Assembly: GCA_948474755.1 (NCBI GenBank)
Contig: CAOLHI010000928.1
Span: forward strand, 62,001-126,000
Length of the DNA: 64,000 nucleotides
Reading direction: 5' to 3'
Source: Ctenosaura bakeri
Taxonomy: Eukaryota > Chordata > Lepidosauria > Squamata > Iguanidae
The notes under the pieces were generated by a model. That model did not search any database. It saw only the letters and a list, made by a program, of their open reading frames with translations, and had not been told where the DNA came from. Of the stretch, positions 10,680 to 20,259 are shown piece by piece. Within the stretch, counting starts at the first letter, position 1. Each line of letters opens with the position of its first letter. A program made the translations under genes and the position numbers.

Positions 10680-10795
10680 CCCTGTCGGTTGTGGACTGCC
10701 AATCCCAGCAACCCTAGGCAGCATGACCAATGGTGATGGATGCTGGGAGGTGCAGTCCAACAATCATCTGGAGGGCCATGTCGTTCCCACTCTTG
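10680..10795. mobile_element. small palindromic repeat ('ggactgcaactcc' type)
   Basis: Inverted arms: 'ggttgtggactgccaatccc' and 'ggaggtgcagtccaacaatc', followed by 'tggagggccatg'. Related decayed copies occur near 18270, 37470, 34910 (right end) and 52265. Family name not known to me. Confidence 0.5.
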
Positions 10796-11116
10796 CTTTG
10801 AACTGTGCGGTGTGTGCAACTAATCACGGTCCCAAGATGGAGAGTGCAGGCTTGATGAGCCAATGTCGGTTTGCAGGTATCCCATGACACCTGGCAATGC
10901 TTGTTGGGATGAAGACAAAATGTCAGGTTCCCATTAAATGGGGTTGCCACCCATGGCAGGTGCAAAACTGTGTATTTGCAAGAGCTGCCCCCCCCGCAAA
11001 TTCCCTCCCCCCTCGTAATACACATACTTTCTAACTGTCCTCATGTGGCAGGGACAGCCCCAATTAATTCTCTGCCATCCTATTTTCTCAGCTGCTTTTA
11101 AAATATCTCTATTTAA

Positions 11117-11283
11117 GGCCATTTCCGCACTAGCCTGTTATAGTGCTATGATTCCACTTTCAACATCCTATGGAATCCTGGGGTTTGCAGTTTCGGGAGG
11201 GGCCGGAAACTGCAAACCCCAGGATTCCATAGGATGTTGAAAGTGGAATCATAGCACTATAACAGGCTAGTGTGGAAATGGCC
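11117..11283. mobile_element. foldback MITE, copy 5 (near-perfect palindrome)
   Basis: 167 bp, almost perfectly self-complementary from GGCCATTTCCGCACTAGCC to GGCTAGTGTGGAAATGGCC. It is flanked by TAA on both sides (11114–11116 and 11284–11286). This is the best-preserved copy and a good reference for the family. Confidence 0.93.
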
Positions 11284-11639
11284 TAAGACAAGTGCTCCAT
11301 CTCCTAAAAACAGGGCCAAATAGACACACAAGTACTAAATTCTAAACATGCGCTTTTCCATTCTCTGTTAATGAGGGGAAATGCTCTGTAATCTTGCAGG
11401 GAAAGATCTTTTTGATTATAACAATAAAAAAACCCTCCCCAGCCAAGATAGCCAGGATTCATGCTGCTCGAAGTCCAAGAAAAGTAACTTTGTCTAGTCC
11501 TTAAACTACAATAAGGGGTAGATCAGGCCACTTGCCTTGGTTCATCTTCCCTTTGTATCTCCTGATTTCCTTTTGCTCCTTGATTTTCCCACCCTCGAGC
11601 TCAGAAACTGGAAAGGTCTTGGGGCAGAGACCTGTCATG
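11284..11639. other. intergenic, nothing recognised
   Basis: AT-rich sequence between a MITE and a CR1 copy. No ORF of note. Confidence 0.4.
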
Positions 11640-12016
11640 CACAGAATCACAGAGCTGCAAGAGACCCCAAGCCCCATTCTGCCATTCATGCAGACACAAT
11701 CAAAGCACTCCCAACAGATGGCCATCCAGCCTCTCTTTAAACACCTCCAAAGGAGGAGATTCCATTACCCTCCTTTGACACAGCAGCGGATTCCACTGCC
11801 AAACTGCTCTTACGAAGTTCTTCCTAATGTTTAGGTGGAATCTCTTTTCCTGTACTTTGAAGCCATTGCTCCAAGTCCTAGTCTCTGGAGCAGCAGAAAA
11901 CAGGCTTGCTCCATCCTCTGTAAGACATCCCTTCAAGTATTTAAACATGGTTATCGTGTCCCCTCTGAATCTTCTCTTCTCCAGGCTAAACTAAACCGTT
12001 CCTCATAGGGCTTCAT
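11640..12016 (-). mobile_element. CR1 LINE, 5'-truncated copy
   Basis: Read on the minus strand it encodes MFKYLKGC…[30 protein letters not shown] and a KERLDGHLLGVL end, then a decayed CR1 3' UTR with the 'cagaatcacagagctgcaag' tail on the plus strand. Confidence 0.88.
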
Positions 12017-12017
12017 G

Positions 12018-12110
12018 GGCCATTTCTGCACTGGACTTTTATAGTGCTATGATTCCACTTTCAACATCCTATGGGACCCTGGGGTTTGCAGTTTAGGGAG
12101 AGGCCTCAGG
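12018..12110. mobile_element. foldback MITE, left half only (copy 6)
   Basis: Starts GGCCATTTCTGCACTGGAC and runs through 'cctggggtttgcagtttaggg'. The right arm is missing. It lies directly downstream of the 3' end of the two-EF-hand gene. Confidence 0.8.
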
Positions 12111-12204
12111 TCCCGGTTTCCAGATACAGCTAGACACCTTCTTGGCACTGAAATACGGGGATAAAAGATGAATCTGTACCTAAAGAGGAAAGCCTCAAGG
12201 GTTC

Positions 12205-12456
12205 CTACTTCTCCTCCAGCATTTTCACAAACTCTTCATAGCTCACTTTCCCGTCTCCATCCGTGTCAACCTCCTTGATCATGGTAGCCAACTTCTCATC
12301 GGTAAGCTCCTTCGTGAAGTTAGGCACAATGCGTTCCAGGGAGCTCAGGGCTGTCCTCAACTCATCGGCGCCGATCGCTCCATCACCATCCATGTCAAAG
12401 TGCAGGAAGACTTCTCTGAACACACCAAGTTCTGCTTCGGTGAAGCGATGTGCCAT
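12205..12456 (-). CDS. two-EF-hand calmodulin-like protein, 83 aa
   Basis: Intronless. The start at 12456 is chosen because MAHRFTEAEL aligns with [10 protein letters not shown] of the neighbour and has A at -3 and G at +4; an in-frame ATG at 12528 would add 24 residues. Loop 1 is residues 21–32 (D-M-D-G-D-G-A-I-G-A-D-E). A 31-residue linker contains ELTDEKLATMIKEV, the lead-in to calmodulin EF-hand 4, and loop 2 is residues 64–75 (D-T-D-G-D-G-K-V-S-Y-E-E). Both loops keep all ligand positions. EF-hands 2 and 3 of a calmodulin are absent, so EF-hand 1 is followed directly by EF-hand 4, with about 7 extra residues (RIVPNFT). The frame is intact, which argues against a pseudogene. It shares a short upstream block with the gene at 14603–15052, supporting local duplication. 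It probably acts as a small Ca2+ sensor; the target is unknown. Confidence 0.85.
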   Translation of the reverse strand: MAHRFTEAELGVFREVFLHFDMDGDGAIGADELRTALSSLERIVPNFTKELTDEKLATMIKEVDTDGDGKVSYEEFVKMLEEK

Positions 12457-12518
12457 CTTGCCCTCTGTGGTGCCCAAAGCAGGTTCGCTCTCTTCTCGAC
12501 GGCAGCTCACACCTTTAT

Positions 12519-12543
12519 CCGCTGCCAAAACAGGAAAATCTGG
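12519..12543 (-). promoter_or_regulatory. block shared with paralogue, upstream of the two-EF-hand gene
   Basis: On the minus strand it reads CCAGATTTTCCTGTTTTGGC. The same block, with one change, is at 15121–15145 upstream of the 149-aa gene. A GGGCGTGGACT motif lies ~45 bp further upstream (GGGTGTGGACT in the paralogue). It may be a conserved 5' UTR or proximal promoter element. Confidence 0.5.
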
Positions 12544-12559
12544 TGTCTGGCGATGAAGA

Positions 12560-12984
12560 GGGCAGCATCCTTAGTCCACGCCCGCTTTGCAGCCTGCGGC
12601 CGGGATTAGCATCCTGTCTGTCGGGAGGACCAAGCCCACCCCAAATGTAGGGCAAGCTCTTCTAGGGTTGCTAGAAGTAGGACGTTGGCTGCCCCGCCAC
12701 TGCTTTTTCAGCATTTCCAAAACCTCATCAATGGATGACAGGTGGAGAGGCCACATGCTGTAACCTTCTGCATGTTACCCATCCGGTTTTGTGACATCAA
12801 GATGCCATTATGCATTATATGCAGTGTTTGTAACCCTGATGCAGGTGTTTGCACAATAAAAGCCTGCACCTATTTCCATACTCTTCAGCTCTCCCAGTTT
12901 GGCAAGGACCGCCCTGATTAATCTTCTGTTGTCCCACTTTCTCAGCTGCTTTTAAAACATTCCAGTTTCTCTCTCCTCCCACTG
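12560..12984. other. upstream flank of the two-EF-hand gene, nothing more recognised
   Basis: Moderately GC-rich near the gene (12560–12700), then featureless. No TATA box was identified with confidence. Confidence 0.35.
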
Positions 12985-13195
12985 TCGCCCTTGTCCACAA
13001 GGTTGTGAGTTCGATCCTGCCCGGCTCCAAGGTTGACTCAGCCTTCCATCCTTTCGCAGGTCGGTAAAATGAGTGCCCAGCTTGTTGGGGGCATGTATAG
13101 AAATGTTTCAAAATACATGCTATTTGTAAGTTGTTCGCCGCCTCAATCCATATGGAGAGGCGGGATACAAATAAATAAATTTAAATAAATTTAAA
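12985..13195 (+). mobile_element. tRNA-derived SINE with L2-like 3' end, copy B
   Basis: Closely matches the copy at 1795–1995: B-box-like GAGTTCGATCCTG, 'ttgactcagccttccatcc', 'gtcggtaaaatgagtgcccag', and the end 'tatggagaggcgggatacaa' followed by taaataaa repeats. Confidence 0.82.
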
Positions 13196-13233
13196 AAAAT
13201 GCTTAAAACTGAATTCAAATCACAAACTAAGGG

Positions 13234-13384
13234 CCGTTCCACACTATCCTGGAGTTTGTAATTTGGTGAGGCACTAGAGTTCTCTGGTTGGAGCTTCCAG
13301 AACTGCAAATCCCAGGATTCTGTGGCATGTTTCCCTGGTAGTTAAAGTGGAATCATAGCACTATAATCTTGTAGCGTGAAAGGA
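13234..13384. mobile_element. foldback MITE, diverged copy 7
   Basis: Starts GGCCGTTCCACAC and ends near 'gtagcgtgaaagg'. It contains 'ggagtttgtaattt' and 'aactgcaaatcccaggatt' in inverted arrangement. More diverged than the other copies. Confidence 0.65.
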
Positions 13385-13454
13385 TCTTGGTCAACGTCAG
13401 CCACTGCCTCTGACATTCGGACCACTTTGCCATGCTGGTGACGCTCGGACACAG

Positions 13455-13600
13455 TTTTCTCAGCCAGGTTTGCCATTGCCTTCCCCTGAGGCTGAGAGAG
13501 TGTGACTTGCCCAGGATCACCCAGTGGGTTTCCATGGCTGAGTGAGGATTTGAAACCTGGCCTCTCACTCAGACCACTACACTCTGGCTCTACTTGTAGC
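13455..13600 (-). mobile_element. Sauria-type SINE fragment
   Basis: The minus-strand reading contains the 'agccatggaaacccactggg' block, the 'agtcacactctctcagcctc' block and the 'ggcaatggcaaacc' block typical of this SINE. The 3' Bov-B-like tail is not clear in this copy. Confidence 0.7.
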
Positions 13601-13651
13601 TTTCCTTCATTTTAATCTATGCCATGAACTTCCTCCGGTCTCTTATAGGGT

Positions 13652-13815
13652 GAATCATAGAATCGTAGAAATGTAGAGTTGGAAGAGACTCCAGGGGCCA
13701 TCCAGTCCAACCCCCTGCCATGCAGGAACACCCTCAAAGCACTCCCGACAGGTGGCCATCAAGCCTCTGCTTAACAACCTCCAAGGAAGGAGACTCCACT
13801 ACACTCTGAAAGGTG
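13652..13815 (-). mobile_element. CR1 LINE 3' end, short
   Basis: Plus-strand 'gaatcatagaatcgtagaaatgtagagttgg' (inverted CR1 tail and 3' UTR), then the inverted [12 protein letters not shown] coding end. Confidence 0.88.
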
Positions 13816-14545
13816 GGGTATAAATTAAATAAATAAATAGGTTTATGCCACAAAGCACTGCATCCATCAAAAGCATGGCATAATAATGGCTTTAATGGAC
13901 AAATCGACTGTTTGGATAAGAGGAACACTGATGGGTTCTTATATTAAAAACTTGGGACCCTTTAATCCTCTACTTAGGAGGCAGATAGGGAGACTTGGTG
14001 GTAACTAGTTTTATAAACTAATCCTGGGCATGAACTGTGAGCTAAGTTGAAAAAGATAGTTCTAAAACAGACTTAAGTAGATACTGAAATAAGTCGGTGT
14101 AATTTAAGTTGTTACGGAACTAAAGGAAGTATATTTAGCCTAAAGGCCTTTCTGCATTACACTGTTATACTGCTATTATTCTACTTTCAACCTCCTGTGG
14201 AATTCTGGGATTTGTAGTTTACTGAGGCCAAAAGGCTCTCTGGCTAAGAATTCTAAATACCCCTCCTTAAACTGCAAACCCCAGGATTCCATGGGATGCT
14301 GGAAGTGGAATAATAGCACTATAACAGTCTAGTGCGGAAAGGCCCTAGGATCAGATTAACTTATAAGGGATTATAATTGCAAGGATAACCTATCAAGTTG
14401 TAATAAGGTTTTGTTTTCCTTTGTCGTGGTTTTTCCCCCCCTGATGTTGTTATTGTTTCTGTTTCTTTTTTCCTTTTTGTTCTTGACAGTTTGATGTTTG
14501 TTTTTTTCGTTAAGGTTTAATAAAATATAATTTAAAAAGCAAGGT
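13816..14545 (+). mobile_element. possible L1-type 3' end, interrupted by a MITE
   Basis: AT-rich sequence ends with T-rich tracts, then 'aaggtttaataaaatataatttaaaaa' (14513–14540), which looks like the 3' end and A-tail of a lizard L1. A foldback MITE at 14145–14344 sits inside it. The assignment is by appearance only. The inverted 'tttaat' at 14515–14520 could also serve as an ATTAAA polyadenylation signal for the minus-strand gene at 14603–15052. Confidence 0.3.
14145..14344. mobile_element. foldback MITE, copy 8
   Basis: From GGCCTTTCTGCATTAC to GTGCGGAAAGGCC. The flanks TAA (left) and TAG (right) are consistent with a mutated TAA duplication. Confidence 0.88.
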
Positions 14546-14602
14546 GTAATAGCTAAACTGAAGCACGTTCCCCCTACCTCCAGGGTTGCATCATTAGGAA
14601 TG

Positions 14603-15052
14603 TTACTTCTCCATCATCACCCGTACAAACTCTTCGTAGTTCACCCTCCCGTCTCCGTCCAGGTCGGCTTCCTTGATCATCTCATCCACTTCTTCATCCG
14701 TCAGCTTCTCGCCCAGGTTGGTCATAACGTGCCTCAGCTCTGCCACACTGATGTAACCGTTCCCGTCCTTGTCAAAAACTTGGAAGGCCTCCCGGATCTC
14801 CTCCTCGCTGTCGCAGTCCTTCGCCCTCTTGGCTACCAGGGAGAGGAATTCGGGGAAGCTGACGGTGCCACTGCCGTTGGCATCCACTTCACGGATCATG
14901 GTCTGCAGCTCGGCCTCCGTGGGGTTGTGCCCGAGGGACCTCAGGACCGTGCCCAGCTCTCCGGTGGTGATGGCCCCGTCTCCATTTTTGTCAAACAGCG
15001 CGAAGGCCTCTTTGTATTCGGCGAGCTGTTCCTCGGTCAGATGGTGAGCCAT
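14603..15052 (-). CDS. calmodulin-like protein, CALML3-type, 149 aa
   Basis: An uninterrupted 149-codon frame with the same length as calmodulin (149 codons with Met). Four canonical EF-hand loops lie at residues 21–32, 57–68, 94–105 and 130–141, each starting with Asp and ending with Glu. The C-terminal half is nearly calmodulin ([19 protein letters not shown]). Differences cluster in the linker ([11 protein letters not shown], with a Cys) and at Met positions that bind targets in calmodulin (Leu/Val instead of Met around residues 36 and 71–73). Reduced Met content would be expected to narrow the target range, as for CALML3/CALML5. Intronless and GC-rich, which fits the mammalian CALML3/5 genes. 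The start has A at -3 and G at +4. Position next to NET1 supports CALML3/CALML5-cluster orthology; which of the two cannot be decided. Confidence 0.95.
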   Translation of the reverse strand: MAHHLTEEQLAEYKEAFALFDKNGDGAITTGELGTVLRSLGHNPTEAELQTMIREVDANGSGTVSFPEFLSLVAKRAKDCDSEEEIREAFQVFDKDGNGYISVAELRHVMTNLGEKLTDEEVDEMIKEADLDGDGRVNYEEFVRVMMEK

Positions 15053-15120
15053 GATGCTGCCTCAGATCCCACACGATGCCTTCTCTCTCTTCTTTCCAAA
15101 ACGAGCACACGACGCTTGCT

Positions 15121-15175
15121 ATCCGTGCCGAAACAGGAAAATCTGGCATGGGAAGAGAGACAGAGATGAGGAGGC
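15121..15175 (-). promoter_or_regulatory. shared upstream block with possible 5' UTR splice acceptor
   Basis: On the minus strand a pyrimidine-rich run (15144–15175, rich in CTCTCTTCC) ends in CCAG at 15143–15146, just before ATTTTCCTGTTTCGGCA. This looks like a 3' splice site and is followed by the block shared with 12519–12543. If used, exon 2 would begin at 15142 and the 5' UTR would be split. Mammalian CALML3/5 are described as intronless, so this is uncertain. Confidence 0.35.
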
Positions 15176-15381
15176 CAACAAGTTCAGTCCACACCCACTC
15201 TGATGGCTCAGGGCCTGGATTCGGAGCTTTCTGAAAAAAAGCAGTGAGAAGAACCAGCTTCCTTCATGTAGCTGACACTCTTGTAGTGTTACCAGAGGTA
15301 GAGGGTGCTCTGGGACCAGTTTTGGACATCTCTGAAAACTCGGAAATGGGTGGCAGGCGAAGCTAGGATGTTTGTAACCTT

Positions 15382-15529
15382 GGCCATTTCTGCACCAGAC
15401 TGGTATAGTGCTATTATGCCACTTTCAGCATCCTATGGGATGCTGGAGTCTGCAGTTGCAAACCCCAGGATTCCATAGGATGTTGAAAGTGGCATAATAG
15501 CACTGCCGTAGTCTAGTGTGGAAATGGCC
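15382..15529. mobile_element. foldback MITE, shortened copy 9
   Basis: 148 bp from GGCCATTTCTGCACCAG to CTAGTGTGGAAATGGCC. The centre is deleted relative to the longer copies. Both arms carry GCCACTTTC/GAAAGTGGC instead of the usual T, a matching change on the two arms. Confidence 0.88.
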
Positions 15530-15559
15530 TGAGCTGGCCAAGGTGCCAAACCCTACCTC

Positions 15560-16057
15560 CCAAACAGGTTGAAAACCTTTATAAAGTTTGGACTGAAACC
15601 CAGCGTGGATTTGCCGTGCTCCTCTCACGGGTGCCACCTAATGTAGGTAGGTATTCATCCTTTCATGAAACGACAACACCTCTTCTCCCCAGAACACCAC
15701 ATAATGATCATGCTTTTTAAAATGGAAAATATAACTTTACTAATAATACAAAAGACAGGGAAAACAACATTAACTTGGTTTAAGTACTTAGCTTTTTTCT
15801 AAGTTAAATTGCAGGAAAGGAAAGGAAAGGAAAGGAAAGGAAAGGAAAGGAAAGGAAAGGAAAGGAAAGGAAAATCCCAAAGAGCCATCCGTTCCTTCCC
15901 TGTGGGTTTTGTTTCATTGACTTCCTCCCTAAATGGAGAAAGATAATGTCAAACCATGCTGCATAATTATTTCTTTAGCTTAATGGCTTTCATTGGGCCC
16001 AACACTGCTTCCACATCAGCTGCAGGCCTTCCTCTTCATTTCTTTGGGGGAAAAAAA
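15560..16057. repeat. decayed foldback arm, then (GGAAA)n pentanucleotide repeat
   Basis: 15560–15630 is the inverted counterpart of 2453–2530. At 15814–15874 there are 12 uninterrupted GGAAA units on the plus strand, a homopurine tract. The remainder is AT-rich with no gene. Confidence 0.8.
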
Positions 16058-16240
16058 CAGCTAGTGCTATTCTTCCACTTTCCACACCCTGTGGAATTCT
16101 GGGCTTTGCAGTTTCCAGAAGCCAAAGGGCTCTCTGGATGAGAATTCTAGTCCCTTCCTAAACTGCAAAGCCCAGGATTCCAGAGGAGGTTGAAAGTGGA
16201 ATAATAGCACTATAACAGTCTAGTGTGGAAATGGCCCTTG
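16058..16240. mobile_element. foldback MITE, copy 10, left end lost
   Basis: Begins inside the left arm at 'ctagtgctattcttccac' and ends GTGTGGAAATGGCC. Confidence 0.85.
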
Positions 16241-16607
16241 TCATGTTCCCTAATTTCTTGGTTCTCATACCCTCCCACTGTCCCAGTTTGACAAGGGCAG
16301 ACCTGATTCATCCTCTGCTGACCTATTTTTTCACTTAAAATGTCCCAGTTTCTCGTCCTCCTTCCACTTTCACCTTTGTCCTCACTTCCATTGCTGCAAA
16401 CCAAGTTCAGAGGGCAAAAGCAGTTTGCACTCAATTGAAAGGAGATGAACAAGAGAGAGGAAGTATAAGACTACTATACCAACCCACCCTCTTTCCCTTA
16501 CCTCTTTTAGACCCTGGGTGCCCGTTCTCCCCATCAAACCTTGGCCCCTTCCCACAGACAAACACAGACATTTTGATATTTGCAGTTTTTCCACTTTTTC
16601 AAAGAAC
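16241..16607. other. intergenic, nothing recognised
   Basis: Pyrimidine-rich sequence between a MITE and a solo LTR. Its last four bases, GAAC (16604–16607), are the left target duplication of that LTR. Confidence 0.4.
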
Positions 16608-17582
16608 TGTTAAGGCCCCGCTTTGGGGGTCCCCAATGTCAGTAGGGTTTGGATGGGCACCATACCCAGTTGGCATCCTATGTAATTAGCAACACATTTT
16701 ATTGGCTCTGATATCAAATCCAAGCCTGAGAGGTGACGGAGGGCTCAAACCAAGCGAGGGAAAGAATTTGTAAATGTGAGAAGGACAGGTCAACTCGAAA
16801 CTTCCTCCAGGTAAGACGGAGTCATTTGTCAGGGAAATACACACCATTCCTGGGGATAATAGGCTTAAATAGAAGCTGGCATTTTCCAGGGAACCCAATT
16901 GTGAGGACCCCACCGGGACATTGATTGACAGATATCCATCCCTTATACACTTGGACTCCTTCCTCTTCCCTCACAGCACCCACAACAGACAGCTATTACA
17001 ACACCCATTATGTCTTTGTCAATCAAGCACTAAGCCCATCAACAGGCGAAAGTCCCATTGTCCACAACAGGTTCCCTTTGTCTTGCATCTGGAACCTTCA
17101 CAGCCACAGGCTATTTTCAGGGTACAAATACCCCTGATTCCAGGATGCCCAGGGCAGTCTCTCGAAGGTCTACCCGTCACTCTGTCCGTCTGGCTCCTGG
17201 CTGAGGACTGCCCTTAGGTCCTACCTAAGCCAAAATCCATTTCTGCTCTTCACTACTCTTCTGGACTGGTAATCATAAATCCTCCAAATCCCTCAGCCTC
17301 TCTATAATTTTTCCTCCTTTTCTCTTTCAGTTAGCTCTTGTGTGAATGTGTGTATCTTGTGTGCATACATGAATGAATTCCCCCCAATAAAAACACATTT
17401 TTAGCTTTAATCTTTGGCTGGTTCTTTTCCTGCGTGTGCCCGTAAACACTGGTAAGAAAGATCTTGCTAAGTTGCCCCCCTCTCGCAGTCTCCTGATTTT
17501 GAGCTAATTAATTCCCCACTTTTGCAAAGAGGTATTTGGCATTGTACGGTGGTCCTTGTGGCACCTACGTTTTGGGGTAACA
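16608..17582 (+). mobile_element. solo LTR, class-I-ERV-like, copy 1 (975 bp)
   Basis: Starts TGTTAAGG and ends GGGGTAACA. It is flanked by a perfect 4-bp duplication GAAC (16604–16607 and 17583–17586). Inside, a TATA-like 'ggtacaaata' (17121–17130) is followed by AATAAA (17386–17391) and a ~190 bp U5-like part. No gag-pol sequence is adjacent, so it is a solo LTR. A 4-bp duplication is typical of gammaretrovirus-like (class I) elements. It is related to the elements at 22037–22885 and 27818–28706 by shared ends, a TGATATYAAA motif near the 5' end, and the layout of the U5-like part. Confidence 0.8.
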
Positions 17583-18349
17583 GAACCTGTTCCCCTAACC
17601 CTAGTGAACACGGAGGGCCACCTGTCCTGGAATCCTCCATTCTCTCCTATCCATGAACTGAAAGGAGATACAAACCCAGCCTTTTACAACTCCGGAAATA
17701 ATTAAGCTGTAGTGAATTTTAACATAGCGATAGCAAATAGAGGTCTTTCCTGTCACACATCCGAAAGAGGGTGGAAATTCAAGGATGCAGAGTCCCTTCT
17801 GCATGTGCATTCATGCGCTCAGGCTTCCGCATCCTCATTGCTGGCTACTTTCAGGACACATGCACACACACGCAAAAAAAACCCCAAAGCCAAACAACTA
17901 CCCACCATACCAAGAGTTCTTTCTTCTTCCCTGTTCGTTCATCTGGCAGCTTTGGCCGGGAGCCCATCCGAGGGATCTCTGTGCACATTACTGAGGGATA
18001 GTATAACACATTCATGTCGGGAGTGTGACGTTTCGTGCCAGCCACGAGGGCGCCAGGTGCTTTTGAAATTTCCCGATAGAGATCAGAACTTCCTCCATCT
18101 TGAGCCTTTCTGGAATGTGCATGCCATATGAAGAGTGTGTGTGAAGGAACACAAACTGTCTAAATAGCAAGGGCGGCCTTTGTTTTCTCCGGCACACAAG
18201 ATGGAAAACGAGGCATCCCAACATGATAATTCATAAAATTTGCATCAGGAGTGTGATTAGTGCAACCCTCTCGATAATGCTGGACTGCAACTCCCATCAT
18301 TCTTCCCCATCAGTGGTCCTAGTCAGGACTGATGCAGTCCCAGAACATG
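17583..18349. other. intergenic; decayed palindromic repeat near 18270
   Basis: An open frame at 17712–18131 has no recognisable domain and looks fortuitous. 18265–18340 contains 'ggactgcaactcccatcatt', a decayed member of the small palindromic family. Confidence 0.4.
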
Positions 18350-18545
18350 AGCAATGATTGCAAACTGCAGAAAAAGAGATTCCATTTAAACAGTAGGAAG
18401 AAATTCGTGAGATGCTGCTGCCTGGGAGAGTATAAAAACCTTTAAACAGAAGCTGGATGGCCCTCTGTTGGGGTGTTTCGATTCTGGCAGAATGGGGTTG
18501 GACCAGATGGCCCTTGGGGTCTCCTCCAACCTTATGATTCTACAA
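18350..18545 (+). mobile_element. CR1 LINE 3' end, diverged
   Basis: The coding tail resembles LQKKRF…KNL…KQKLDGPLLG. The 3' UTR ('gaatggggttggaccagatgg') ends 'cttatgattctac'. Confidence 0.75.
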
Positions 18546-18629
18546 AGATAGGGAGACCTGTGCCATACCCTCCCCCAGTTTATGGGCATTGAATTTAATA
18601 AACTCACCACTACAAAGAAGACTCAAGTT

Positions 18630-19045
18630 TAGAATCATAGAATCATAGAAATGTAGAGTTGGAAGAGACCATGGGGGCCATCCAGTCCAACCCCCTGCCA
18701 TGCAGGAACACCCTCAAAGCACTCCCGACAGATGGCCATCAAGCCTCTGCTTAAAAACCTCCAAGGAAGGAGACTCCACCACACTCCGAGGCAGCAGATT
18801 CCATTGCCGGACAGCCCTGACTGTCAGGAAGTTCTTCCTGAGGTTCAGGTGGAATCTCCTTTCCTGCAGCTTGAATCCATTGCTCCTTGCCCTGGTCTCT
18901 GGAGCAGCAGAAAACAAGCCCTCTCCCTCCTCTACGTGGCATCCCTTCAAATATATAAACATGGCCATCATGTCCCCTCTTCACCTTCTCTTCTGCAGAC
19001 TAAACATACCCAGCTCTCTAAGTCTATCCTCACAGGGCATGACGA
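18630..19045 (-). mobile_element. CR1 LINE, 5'-truncated copy
   Basis: The inverted tail 'agaatcatagaatcatagaa' is followed by the inverted coding end ([20 protein letters not shown] … [12 protein letters not shown]). Confidence 0.93.
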
Positions 19046-20057
19046 AGGTTTCTAGTCCCCTAAGTCTGCCATGGAGAAAAATGTGGGGAAAATATGGGGC
19101 TTGTTCTGGCCTCATTTCTAGAAGTCAGCAGGAGGGCTTAGGAGCCAGGAGAAATTGAAGGGCTTACTGTCTGTGCTTCATAGCATGTCACACTCAAAAT
19201 ATAGCAGAGATTGCTCCCACAGCTTTGGAAGCATGCCCAGCAACAGAGTATACCTTAGCAGCAATGCACTGTAGCCAGGAAAAACTCACCCATGTCTATT
19301 GTTTTCTTCCATCAAGGAAGCAATTTATTCTTCCGTTACAATGTGCACATATTTACAAGAATTTCCAGAAGGCATTCCAGCTTCCCTCTGCTTGCTCTTT
19401 CTGACAGAGCCTCCAGCAGACACATCAAACACCATGTACAACTTATTGGCTAGCTCTCAGCTACACTTATACTCACACTAGCTGATGCAATCCTGCCAGC
19501 CTTTGCATTCTCCCCACACCTGATGCAACCTTCTCCCCTGATTGCTCACCAGCATGACTCAGCATGACTCAGCTAAAGTCACATGGCTTTTCACAGGTGC
19601 ACTTAACGACCCACATCACAAAGTATTTTCTACAGGCTTGGTCCAACCTTCTCTGACATAGCATTGCTCTCTCACCATGGAGAAGAGACAACCAACCAAC
19701 AAACAAAACAGAGCACATCTATCTACCTTTACACCATCTTCCCTTCCTTCAGGTCTAGTCGTGTGACTTTTGGGAAGTTCCCCAGATCCCTAGCCCTGGC
19801 CTTGCTTCTCTGGGCTTCAGGATAAAGGGAGGAATCTCAGGTGAGAGAGCTGTCATGGAAAGAGAAGATCTTGTTTTATTGTGTGGAAGGAAGTAGGAGT
19901 AGAGTAACGAAGAGGAGGAAAAGGTGGTTCACTTTGGGCCCCGCTTTTCTCTCCTTTCTCCAGCAAAGACCTTCTTATTTGGGCAAGACTTTGGCTTATA
20001 ATTTATGAAACAGAAAGGGCTTTGGGTGGGCTTGTGGTTTTAATCTTTCTTTATTGT
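19046..20057. other. intergenic, nothing recognised
   Basis: Includes an antisense AATAAA (tttatt at 19323–19328) and a stretch that looks LTR-like in base composition, but no ends or duplications could be defined. No protein gene. Confidence 0.35.
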
Positions 20058-20238
20058 GGCCATTTCCGCACTAGACTGTTAATAGTGCTATGATTGCACT
20101 TTCAACATCCTCTGGAATCCTGGGGTTTGCAGTTTCAGGAGGGGCCAACCGGCCCCTCCCGAAACTGCAAACCCCAGGATTCCATAGGATGTTGAAAGTG
20201 GAATCATCGTGCTATAAGAGTGTGGTGCGGAAATGGCC
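20058..20238. mobile_element. foldback MITE, copy 11
   Basis: Palindromic from GGCCATTTCCGCACTAGAC to GGTGCGGAAATGGCC, with a compact centre 'ggaggggccaaccggcccctcc'. Confidence 0.9.
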
Positions 20239-20259
20239 ACTGTGTCTTCTGTTTCTATA

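Noticed and set aside
14600..15169. 189-codon plus-strand ORF
   Set aside because: Antisense shadow of the GC-rich CALML gene.
15574..15584. TATA box (ctttataaag) upstream of the 149-aa CALML gene
   Set aside because: It lies in a decayed foldback repeat also seen near 2470, about 530 bp upstream, with no supporting initiator or spacing evidence.
17712..18131. 139-codon plus-strand ORF
   Set aside because: No recognisable domain, no splice or promoter context; probably chance.
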